Assembly: GCA_903856875.1 (NCBI GenBank)
Contig: CAIODE010000384.1
Coordinates: 1-5,233 of the forward strand
Origin: an uncultured Burkholderiales bacterium
GTDB taxonomy: Bacteria > Pseudomonadota > Gammaproteobacteria > Burkholderiales > Burkholderiaceae_C
Length of the DNA stretch: 5,233 nt
Reading direction: 5' to 3'
In this document: positions 1 to 5,233 of the stretch, in pieces
How the letters are laid out: each line of letters starts with the position of its first letter
Numbering within the stretch: the first letter of the stretch is position 1
Position numbers and translations under genes: made by a program
The notes under the pieces: model-generated
What the model was told of the DNA's origin: nothing
Seen by the model: only the letters and a program-made list of their open reading frames with translations
The model's database searches: none

Positions 1-2
1 CT

Positions 3-90
3 TTTCAGTGCCGCCCCTCTTCGACGGCATGGCAAGCTATTTTGATGCCGTTCAAATTTTGAAGCACGGGTCTTTCAGTGCGGCACCTCT
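3..90. repeat. Short imperfect direct repeat at the 3' end of the DppF-type gene
   Basis: Bases 3-20 and 73-90 match at 16 of 18 positions, with differences at 12/82 and 15/85. The offset is 70 bp, so the two copies are read in different frames. One falls in the codons around the third cysteine of the Fe-S-like motif (ERCRTERP); the other forms the last codons and the stop (EEGRH then TGA). It may be chance. Confidence 0.3.
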
Positions 91-1021
91 CATTGGCCAA
101 TGGGCAGCGTGGATTAAAGCTGCAGCCTGGCGGTGGGTTGAGTGGATTGGGCACCTCACCTTGAACAGGCGTTCGAGAGCGCCCTGTATCCTTCATCTTG
201 GGAATGGCATCGAGCAACATGCGTGTGTAGGGGTGCTGCGGGTTGCTGAACAAAGTGTGTTTGTCAGCCAGTTCCACCAACTGCCCCAAATACATCACCC
301 CTACGTTGTCACTCACATGGCGCACCACCGCCAAATTGTGGGAGATGAACAAATACGTCAGGCCGCGCTCGCGCTGCAAATCTTTCATGATGTTGAGTAC
401 TTGCGCCTGCACGCTCACATCAAGCGCTGAGGTGGGTTCATCGCACACCAAAAACTCTGGCGCGGTGGCTAGAGCGCGGGCAATTGAAATGCGTTGACGC
501 TGTCCACCCGAGAATTGGTGAGGGTACTTGACCATGTCTAACGCAGACAAGCCCACTGACTTCAGCAATTCAGCCACGCGTTCTTTGAGTTCTTGCTCAT
601 CGTGAATCAATCCATGCTCGTGCAAGGGCTCGCCCACAATGGCCTCCACCGTCCAGCGCGGGTTGAGGCTGGCATAGGGGTCTTGGAAAATCATTTGAAT
701 GCGTTTGCGCATGGCTTTCGCATTGTTTGATTTGAAAGCAGCGTGCGCGTCTTCACCGTCAAAGGTGAGTCCGCCTCGTGTAGGTTCGTACAAACCTACC
801 AACAAGCGCGCTACCGTGCTTTTGCCGCAACCCGACTCACCCACCAAGGCCAAAGTTTTGCCACGCTCAATTTCAAAGCTGACACCGTCAACGGCTTTAA
901 GGAGTTGGCGAGGTTTGCGTTCAATGACGCGCGCCAACCAAGGCGCAGACACGTCGAAAGTTTTGGCCAAGTCATGGGCGACTACCAGGGGTTGAGAATC
1001 AGGCGAATGTTGTGTGCTCAT
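5..1021 (-). CDS. dppF: DppF/OppF-type ABC transporter ATPase
   Basis: Second ATPase of the importer, expected to form a heterodimer with the DppD-type subunit. I choose the ATG at 1021 (338 residues) because it overlaps the upstream stop as ATGA, a G-rich stretch (GGGG, rc 1030-1033) sits 8 nt before it, and the protein then begins in the family's usual way. An in-frame ATG at 1060 would add 13 residues but has no Shine-Dalgarno and would lengthen the overlap to 43 nt. From Met 1021: Walker A GESGCGKST at 61-69, Q-loop Q113 in IFQDP, signature FSGGQ at 170-174, Walker B FLVCDEP at 190-196 with E195, D-loop SALD at 198-201, and switch H228 in ISHN. The longer N-terminal strand-loop region (about 22-43, with WLARVIERKPRQLLKAV) is typical of DppF/OppF rather than DppD. 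C-terminal cysteines C300, C306, C313 and C330 form the same putative Fe-S motif. The TGA is at 7-5, so it is complete. Confidence 0.96.
   Translation of the reverse strand: MSTQHSPDSQPLVVAHDLAKTFDVSAPWLARVIERKPRQLLKAVDGVSFEIERGKTLALVGESGCGKSTVARLLVGLYEPTRGGLTFDGEDAHAAFKSNNAKAMRKRIQMIFQDPYASLNPRWTVEAIVGEPLHEHGLIHDEQELKERVAELLKSVGLSALDMVKYPHQFSGGQRQRISIARALATAPEFLVCDEPTSALDVSVQAQVLNIMKDLQRERGLTYLFISHNLAVVRHVSDNVGVMYLGQLVELADKHTLFSNPQHPYTRMLLDAIPKMKDTGRSRTPVQGEVPNPLNPPPGCSFNPRCPLANERCRTERPVLQNLNGIKIACHAVEEGRH
1018..1021 (-). other. ATGA stop/start overlap between the two ATPase genes
   Basis: On the minus strand, bases 1021 to 1018 read ATGA: the ATG starts the DppF-type gene and the TGA ends the DppD-type gene. 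This is a standard arrangement for translational re-initiation and is the main reason for preferring the 1021 start over the upstream in-frame ATG at 1060. Confidence 0.8.
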
Positions 1022-2016
1022 GGTGCAAGCCCCAAGACCGCTTCTTTTTGAAGCCAGCAAGCGACATGTGTATGCGCAACTTGATCTGATTGCGTCACGT
1101 GCCTAAGTTCAGGCCGTTCTTGTTTGCATCTGTCGAAAACTTGCGGACAACGTGGGTTGAAAGCACAGCCTTTTGGAATGGCATTCAAACGCGGCATGGC
1201 GCCATCAATTTGATTCAGGCGCTCACGGTCTACGTCCATGTCTGGGATGGAGGCCATCAAACCAACTGTGTAAGGATGCTCAGGATGGTGAATGACTTGA
1301 TCCACAGGACCCACTTCAACAATGCGGCCAGCATACATGACAGCCACTCGGTCACATGTTTCTGCAATCACACCCATGTCGTGCGTGATGAGCATGACGG
1401 CAGCACCCCGTTTTTTGCAAATGTTTTTCAGCAAACTGATAATTTGCGCTTGAATAGAAACATCCAATGCGGTGGTGGGCTCATCGGCCACAATGAGTTG
1501 TGGCTCGGCCGCCAATGCCAAAGCAATGACCACACGTTGGCGCATGCCACCTGAAAATTGATGGGGAAAGTGATCAATCCGTTCAGCTGCAGCTGGAATG
1601 CCTGTGTCTTGTAGCAAAGAAATTGCGCGCTGCCGCGCTTCTTGGTCAGACAAGGGCAAGTGCGCTTGAATGGTTTCGATCAACTGCTTGCCCACCGAAT
1701 ACAGAGGATTCAAAGAAGTGAGCGGGTCTTGAAAAATGGCGCCAATTTTGCGCCCACGAATGCTGCGCATCTGGTCGTTGTTCAAATTGTCAATGCGCTG
1801 ACCTTGCAACACAATTTCGCCACTGGCCACACGACCTGGCGGCTCTAGCAAGCCAATGATGGACGCTCCTGTGAGAGACTTGCCCGCACCCGACTCACCC
1901 ACCACGCCCAGAATTTCACCGGGGGCAATTTCAAATGAAATTTCATCAAGCGCACGCAAAGTGCCGTGCCGGCTTGGAAATTCGACCACCAAATTTTTAA
2001 CTTGTAAAAGACTCAT
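1018..2016 (-). CDS. dppD: DppD/OppD-type ABC transporter ATPase
   Basis: First of two cytoplasmic ATPases powering the importer, 332 residues. In order: Walker A GESGAGKS at 40-47, Q-loop Q96 in IFQDP, signature FSGGM at 154-158, Walker B LIVADEP at 174-180 with catalytic E179, D-loop TALD at 182-185, and switch histidine H212 in THDMG. All catalytic elements are intact. The C-terminal oligopeptide/dipeptide extension follows (HPEHPYTVGLMASIPDMD at 244-261), with four cysteines, C284, C290, C297 and C320, in the pattern CxFNPRCPx5C...HVAC. In related Dpp ATPases this motif has been reported to bind a 4Fe-4S cluster; that it does so here is inference. The start at 2016 has a modest Shine-Dalgarno (CAGGT, rc 2021-2025, about 4 nt spacing). 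Its TGA shares bases with the ATG of the next ATPase gene, indicating coupled, probably stoichiometric synthesis of the two ATPases. Confidence 0.96.
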   Translation of the reverse strand: MSLLQVKNLVVEFPSRHGTLRALDEISFEIAPGEILGVVGESGAGKSLTGASIIGLLEPPGRVASGEIVLQGQRIDNLNNDQMRSIRGRKIGAIFQDPLTSLNPLYSVGKQLIETIQAHLPLSDQEARQRAISLLQDTGIPAAAERIDHFPHQFSGGMRQRVVIALALAAEPQLIVADEPTTALDVSIQAQIISLLKNICKKRGAAVMLITHDMGVIAETCDRVAVMYAGRIVEVGPVDQVIHHPEHPYTVGLMASIPDMDVDRERLNQIDGAMPRLNAIPKGCAFNPRCPQVFDRCKQERPELRHVTQSDQVAHTHVACWLQKEAVLGLAP

Positions 2017-2041
2017 GACAACCTGTAAGAGGACGGGTGGC
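2017..2041 (-). promoter_or_regulatory. 25-nt spacer with modest ribosome binding site for the DppD-type ATPase
   Basis: This spacer separates the TAA of the DppC-type gene from the ATG at 2016. Its coding-strand sequence includes ACAGGT (rc 2021-2026), giving an AGG core about 5 nt before the ATG. That is a usable but not strong Shine-Dalgarno. No promoter or terminator structure is seen in it. Confidence 0.5.
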
Positions 2042-2953
2042 TTAACGCAAACGAGGGTTCAAGGCATCGCGCAGCCAATCGCCCAGCAAGTTCACTGACA
2101 AGGCAATGAGCACCAAGGTGACGCCTGGAAAAATTGTGATCCACCATTCACCCGAAAACAAAAAATCATTGCCAATGCGAATGAGGGTTCCAAGCGATGG
2201 CGAAGTGGGCGGCACACCCACCCCCAAGAAAGAAAGCGTAGCTTCTGTGATGATGGCCGTGGCCACTTGAATGGTGGCCAACACCATGACTGGGCCCAAC
2301 ACATTGGGCAACACATGGCGAATCATGATGCGAAGCGGTGCCACGCCGGTCACACGCGCAGCCTGCACATACTCCTTGTTGCGCTCCACCAAGGTGGTGC
2401 CACGCACGGTGCGTGCGTATTGCACCCACCCCGTTAAAGAAATAGAAACAATGAGTACGCCAAAAGCCAATGAATCATCGGCATCAGGAAACACCGCGCG
2501 TCCCACACCTGCAATGAGCAAGGCCACCAAGATGGCGGGAAAAGAAAGCATCACATCGCACAAGCGCATGAGGAATGCATCGATCCAACCGCCTCTGAAA
2601 CCTGCCACCAAGCCGAGGGTGACACCCACCGCCATTGACACCATGACGGATGCAAAGCCCACGACCAATGAAATGCGCGTGCCGTACATGAGCGCCGACA
2701 AAATATCGCGGCCTTGGTCGTCGGTGCCCAATAAATATTTGGCAGTGCCCTCGCTGGTCCAAGCTGGCGGCAAGCGCGCGTCCATCAATTCCAAACTGGC
2801 CGCATCAAAGGGGTTGTAAGGCGACACCCATTTTGCAAACACAGCACAAAAGATAAAGATGAAAGCAATCAAAGCTGCCGCCATGGCGGTTTTGGATTGC
2901 TTGAAGCTGTAACCAACATCACTGTTCAACCAACGAGAAATGGGATTGGACAT
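2042..2953 (-). CDS. dppC: DppC-type ABC transporter permease
   Basis: Second inner-membrane permease of the Opp/Dpp-type importer, 303 residues, a normal length. The N-terminal region matches the OppC_N pattern: a cytoplasmic stretch, then a membrane segment at about 22-42, followed by SPYNPFD at 44-50. LGTDDQGRDILS at 75-86 and YGTRISL at 90-96 are family hallmarks. Further hydrophobic segments lie near 97-118, 133-152, 162-180, 217-236 and 271-291. The EAA-type loop that docks on the ATPases is at about 189-213 (ERNKEYVQAARVTGVAPLRIM), followed by HVLPNVLGPV at 213-222 and EATLSFLGVGVPP at 237-249. The C-terminus, GDWLRDALNPRLR, is standard. The start at 2953 is forced by an in-frame stop just upstream, though no good Shine-Dalgarno is visible. 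The first ATPase gene follows after 25 nt. The symbol reflects family only; the transported substrate is not known. Confidence 0.96.
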   Translation of the reverse strand: MSNPISRWLNSDVGYSFKQSKTAMAAALIAFIFIFCAVFAKWVSPYNPFDAASLELMDARLPPAWTSEGTAKYLLGTDDQGRDILSALMYGTRISLVVGFASVMVSMAVGVTLGLVAGFRGGWIDAFLMRLCDVMLSFPAILVALLIAGVGRAVFPDADDSLAFGVLIVSISLTGWVQYARTVRGTTLVERNKEYVQAARVTGVAPLRIMIRHVLPNVLGPVMVLATIQVATAIITEATLSFLGVGVPPTSPSLGTLIRIGNDFLFSGEWWITIFPGVTLVLIALSVNLLGDWLRDALNPRLR

Positions 2954-2999
2954 GCCGTCTTAAACTTTCTAAATAGGAGACGCTAATTGCAAAAAAATA
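2954..2999 (-). other. AT-rich 46-nt gap with a T7 tract, between amidohydrolase and dppC-type gene
   Basis: This is the largest intergenic space in the operon and is clearly AT-richer than the flanking genes. On the coding strand a run of seven T (2997 to 2991) follows almost directly after the amidohydrolase stop. I see no convincing GC-rich stem before it, so it does not look like a complete intrinsic terminator. No clear Shine-Dalgarno precedes the downstream ATG at 2953. A TAA in frame with that gene lies 9 to 7 nt before the ATG (2962-2960), which rules out a longer N-terminus. Confidence 0.5.
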
Positions 3000-4250
3000 T
3001 CAACTTGAAACAAAGGGCAACGCATGCTCAACCAAACTGGCGTGCAAGGCAGCTCCCAAAGGCAAAATAGCATCGTTGAAATCGTATCGGCTGTTGTGCA
3101 AGGGGTGCGGGCCAGGTCCATCTACAGCGCCTTGCCCCACTCGCAAATAGGCACCCTTCACAGCCTGCAACATGAATGAGAAATCTTCAGCCCCCATGCT
3201 GGGCATCATGTTGCGCTGAACCTTGTTGGCACCCACCAAGGTGGTGGCCACATCGGCAGCAAAATTGGCTTCTGGCACGGTGTTCACAGTGGCCGGGTAA
3301 CCGCGTGTGTAGGTCAGCTTCGCTGTGGCACCAAAGCCCTGCGCAATGGACTCGCACAAGTGACGCAAGCGGTCTTCAATGGTCTGCTGCACCACTTCGT
3401 TGTAGGTTCGAACTGTGCCCACCAAAGTGGCTTCACCGGGTGTGACACTGTTGGCAACAGGGTTGCCAGCTTGCATGGCACAAATGCTGACCACGGCTTG
3501 ATCGAATGCGGACAAATTGCGCGACACCACACTTTGCACCGCCGTAATAATGTGCGCCGCCACCAACACAGGGTCAACCGATTGATGCGGTCTGGCGCCG
3601 TGTCCGCCCTTGCCCAGAATGTGAATTCGAATGGTGTCTGCAGCCGCTTGCATGGGGCCGGGCGTGACACCAATGACGCCTAGCGGAATATCGGGAGAGT
3701 TGTGTTGCGCATAAATTTGCTCGCAGGGGAAGCGATCGAACAAACCATCTTGCATCATGGCGCGGGCACCTGCATAGCCTTCTTCACCCGGCTGGAATAT
3801 CAACACAGCGGTGCCGTCAAATTGGCGTGTTTCTGCCAAGTATCGGGCTGCCCCTATCAGCATGGCAGTATGACCATCGTGGCCGCAGGCATGCATCAGG
3901 CCCGCTTTTTGTGATTTCCAAATACTGTCGTTGTGCTCCGGCATGGGCAGCGCGTCCATGTCGGCACGAAGCCCAATCATGCGGCCTGGGTTTTGGGCGT
4001 TGCGGCCTTTGCCGTGAACCAAAGCCACCACACCCGTTTTGCCAATGCCTGTATGCACAGCATCTACACCGCACACCTTCAGCGCTTCAATGACGCGCGC
4101 TGAGGTGTAAATTTCTTCAAAGCCCAGCTCAGGGTTGGCGTGCAGGTCGCGCCTGAAAGTGGTGAGCTCGGGATGAAACTTGGCGATGTGCGCAAACGCA
4201 CGACCTTGCGCCAAGGCACTTTGCATGGATGTACCGGATGAACTTGACAT
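3000..4250 (-). CDS. M20D-family amidohydrolase (aminoacylase / hippurate hydrolase-like)
   Basis: A 416-residue metal-dependent hydrolase expected to cleave the amide bond of N-acyl amino acids or small peptides. Visible motifs: RRDLHANPELGFEE at 33-46; GLRADMDALPMPEHN at 93-107; MHACGHDGH at 119-127; FQPGEEG at 152-158; AQHN at 181-184; GKGGHGARPH at 213-222, at the start of the lid/dimerisation domain (about 195-305); MGAEDFSFM at 352-360; and PLHNSRYDF at 383-391. By analogy with characterised M20D enzymes, the two-metal site would use C122, H124, E157, H183 and H385, with E156 as general base; all are present. Length is normal for the family. The N-terminus is Ser-rich with no signal peptide, so it should be cytoplasmic. 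The start at 4250 is supported by a strong Shine-Dalgarno. Lying between two permease genes, it probably processes the imported substrate. Family certain; exact substrate (hippurate-like, N-acyl amino acid or peptide) not readable from sequence. Confidence 0.95.
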   Translation of the reverse strand: MSSSSGTSMQSALAQGRAFAHIAKFHPELTTFRRDLHANPELGFEEIYTSARVIEALKVCGVDAVHTGIGKTGVVALVHGKGRNAQNPGRMIGLRADMDALPMPEHNDSIWKSQKAGLMHACGHDGHTAMLIGAARYLAETRQFDGTAVLIFQPGEEGYAGARAMMQDGLFDRFPCEQIYAQHNSPDIPLGVIGVTPGPMQAAADTIRIHILGKGGHGARPHQSVDPVLVAAHIITAVQSVVSRNLSAFDQAVVSICAMQAGNPVANSVTPGEATLVGTVRTYNEVVQQTIEDRLRHLCESIAQGFGATAKLTYTRGYPATVNTVPEANFAADVATTLVGANKVQRNMMPSMGAEDFSFMLQAVKGAYLRVGQGAVDGPGPHPLHNSRYDFNDAILPLGAALHASLVEHALPFVSS

Positions 4251-4253
4251 GAT

Positions 4254-5233
4254 TCAATGACCTCCTACTTTGCCCACACGCAAACGGGGATCGACTGCAA
4301 AGTAGAGCAAGTCCACAATGAGGTTGATCACCACAAAAATCAGTGCAATGAGACACAAATAAGCCGCCATGACCGGAATGTCGGCAAAGGTGACCGCTTG
4401 AATAAACAACAATCCCATGCCAGGCCACTGAAAAACAGTTTCAGTGATGATGGCAAACGCAATGAGGCCACCGAGCTGCAAACCCGTGATGGTCATGACC
4501 GGCACCAATGTGTTTTTAAGGGCATGACCAAAGTGAATGGCGTTGTTGGACAGGCCACGGGCTCGTGCAAACTTGATGTAATCGGTGCGCAGCACTTCCA
4601 ACATTTCTGAACGCACCAAACGCATGATGAGGGTGAGCTGAAAAACAGTGAGGGTGAGCGCTGGCAAAACAATGTGATGCCATCCCTTGGCGGTAAGCAA
4701 GCCGGTGCTCCACCAACCAATTTTGACCACATCGCCGCGGCCAAAACTGGGAAACCAGCCTAGCAACACCGCAAAGAAGAGAATGAGCAAAATGCCAATG
4801 AGAAAAGTGGGCAGCGAAACGCCCAGCAAGGACAAGGTCATGATCAATTGGCTGCCGAAGGTGCCGCGCCTAAGGGCCGCATAGACCCCCAGCGGAATAC
4901 CAATGAGCAAAGCCAAGCCGGCCGCCATGAGGGCCAACTCCAAGGTGGCAGGAAAGCGGTCTGCAATGAGCTGCGAGACCTTGGCGCCTTGGCGCAAACT
5001 GATGCCAAACTCACCTTGTGCAGCATTGAGTAAGAAGTGCCAAAACTGCACCACAAAGGGCTGATCTAGCCCCAAATCTTTGCGCAGCAAAATAATTTGA
5101 TCGGCCGTGGCATCTTGACCCAACATGAACAGCACAGGATCGCCCACGTACTGAAACAAGAGAAACGCGATGAACGCGACCGAAACCATGACCATGATCG
5201 CCTGGATGAGGCGCTGAACGACAAAAGCAAACA
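4254..5233 (-). CDS. dppB: DppB-type ABC transporter permease, 5' end cut by window edge
   Basis: Inner-membrane permease subunit of a peptide/nickel (Opp/Dpp) family importer; it should pair with the DppC-type permease in this operon. The first complete in-window ATG is at 5195 (313 residues to the TGA), but the frame stays open to the edge and adds twelve residues, FAFVVQRLIQAI, typical of the arginine-containing N-terminus of DppB proteins. The bases just before them (5233-5232 on the minus strand) read TG, so an ATG, GTG or TTG start at 5234 is likely, giving about 326 residues. Counting from the 5195 Met: hydrophobic segments lie near 1-17, 84-108, 117-147, 174-194, 230-256 and 276-300. 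The conserved FPATLELALMA is at 81-91, the EAA-type coupling loop (DYIKFARARGL) is at about 205-215, and the family ending FAVDPRLR is at 299-306. The amidohydrolase gene starts 3 nt after its stop. The family call is firm; the dpp symbol is by family only and the substrate is unknown. Confidence 0.95.
   Translation of the reverse strand, partial: FAFVVQRLIQAIMVMVSVAFIAFLLFQYVGDPVLFMLGQDATADQIILLRKDLGLDQPFVVQFWHFLLNAAQGEFGISLRQGAKVSQLIADRFPATLELALMAAGLALLIGIPLGVYAALRRGTFGSQLIMTLSLLGVSLPTFLIGILLILFFAVLLGWFPSFGRGDVVKIGWWSTGLLTAKGWHHIVLPALTLTVFQLTLIMRLVRSEMLEVLRTDYIKFARARGLSNNAIHFGHALKNTLVPVMTITGLQLGGLIAFAIITETVFQWPGMGLLFIQAVTFADIPVMAAYLCLIALIFVVINLIVDLLYFAVDPRLRVGKVGGH
4260..4267 (-). promoter_or_regulatory. 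Strong Shine-Dalgarno for the amidohydrolase, inside the permease gene
   Basis: On the minus strand this reads TAGGAGGT, a near-perfect anti-16S match, 9 nt before the ATG at 4250. It overlaps the last sense codons of the upstream permease (Gly-Gly-His then TGA). It fixes the amidohydrolase start at 4250 rather than the second Met eight codons later, and suggests that ribosomes finishing the permease can restart there. It is the clearest ribosome binding site in the window. Confidence 0.85.
4426..4446. repeat. Perfect 8-bp inverted repeat with 5-nt loop inside the permease gene
   Basis: The arms CACTGAAA (4426-4433) and TTTCAGTG (4439-4446) are exact reverse complements separated by AACAG. 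In the mRNA this could form a short hairpin of moderate stability over the codons for TETVFQW. It lies in a well-conserved permease region, so coding constraint may be the whole explanation. The structure is certain as sequence; any function is speculative. Confidence 0.3.

Noticed and set aside
8..430. Plus-strand open frame (140 codons) opposite the DppF-type ATPase
   Set aside because: It lies entirely antisense to the conserved ATPase C-terminal half, shows no recognisable motif, and no other plus-strand gene exists in the window.
1022..1060. Longer start (ATG at 1060) for the DppF-type ATPase
   Set aside because: There is no Shine-Dalgarno before it, the extra 13 residues are unlike the family N-terminus, and the 1021 ATG makes a classic ATGA overlap with the upstream stop.
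2271..2819. Long plus-strand open frame (182 codons) opposite the DppC-type permease
   Set aside because: It is the antisense shadow of a well-supported permease. Its translation is rich in Thr, Pro, Lys and Ser with no domain or membrane pattern, and the minus-strand frame has full family motifs.
2972..3003. Possible internal promoter: TTGATA (rc 2998-3003) or TTGCAA with TATTTA (rc 2970-2975 region)
   Set aside because: The spacing is about 22 nt for the first pair and about 11 nt for the second, both outside the usual 16-18 nt range. AT-richness alone explains the matches.
2991..3040. Intrinsic terminator after the amidohydrolase, based on the T7 tract
   Set aside because: I find no stable GC-rich stem directly before the T run, only a short GCATGC palindrome within coding sequence, and the co-directional operon clearly continues.
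4428..4659. Exact 12-mer CTGAAAAACAGT at 4428-4439 and 4638-4649, and GAGGGTGAGC at 4629-4638 and 4650-4659
   Set aside because: Both pairs encode recurring residues (TVFQ and LTL) in hydrophobic permease segments, so coding similarity explains them; there is no further repeat array.

Overview
This window is one stretch of a single operon read entirely on the minus strand. It encodes a peptide-type (Opp/Dpp family) ABC importer with a metal-dependent M20D amidohydrolase gene placed between the two permease genes. In transcription order, from high to low coordinates, it holds: DppB-type permease (5233 to 4254, cut at its 5' end by the window edge), M20D aminoacylase/hippurate-hydrolase-like enzyme (4250 to 3000), DppC-type permease (2953 to 2042), DppD/OppD-type ATPase (2016 to 1018) and DppF/OppF-type ATPase (1021 to 5). 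All five reading frames are intact and carry the key residues of their families. I found no RNA gene, mobile element, CRISPR array or plus-strand gene.

The genes are packed tightly. The gaps are 3 nt (permease/amidohydrolase), 46 nt (amidohydrolase/second permease) and 25 nt (second permease/first ATPase), and the two ATPase genes overlap by 4 nt (ATGA). A strong Shine-Dalgarno sequence for the amidohydrolase lies inside the last codons of the first permease. This points to one mRNA with translational coupling. No operon promoter or terminator is visible: the 5' end lies beyond 5233, and only four bases remain after the last stop codon.

The protein sequences, a GC content that looks like the low to mid 50s percent by eye, and the gene order suggest a Gram-negative betaproteobacterium, probably Burkholderiales/Comamonadaceae. 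This is an inference from familiarity, not a computed assignment.

The likely joint function is as follows. A periplasmic substrate-binding protein, not encoded here and expected just outside the window, delivers a peptide-like or N-acylated amino acid substrate to the permease pair. The two ATPases power import. The cytoplasmic M20D enzyme then cleaves the amide bond of the imported compound, releasing an amino acid and an acid or peptide remnant. The substrate cannot be read from the sequence. I see no strong case for an undescribed system: the most informative feature is the enzyme gene embedded inside the transporter operon, which suggests dedicated uptake and hydrolysis.
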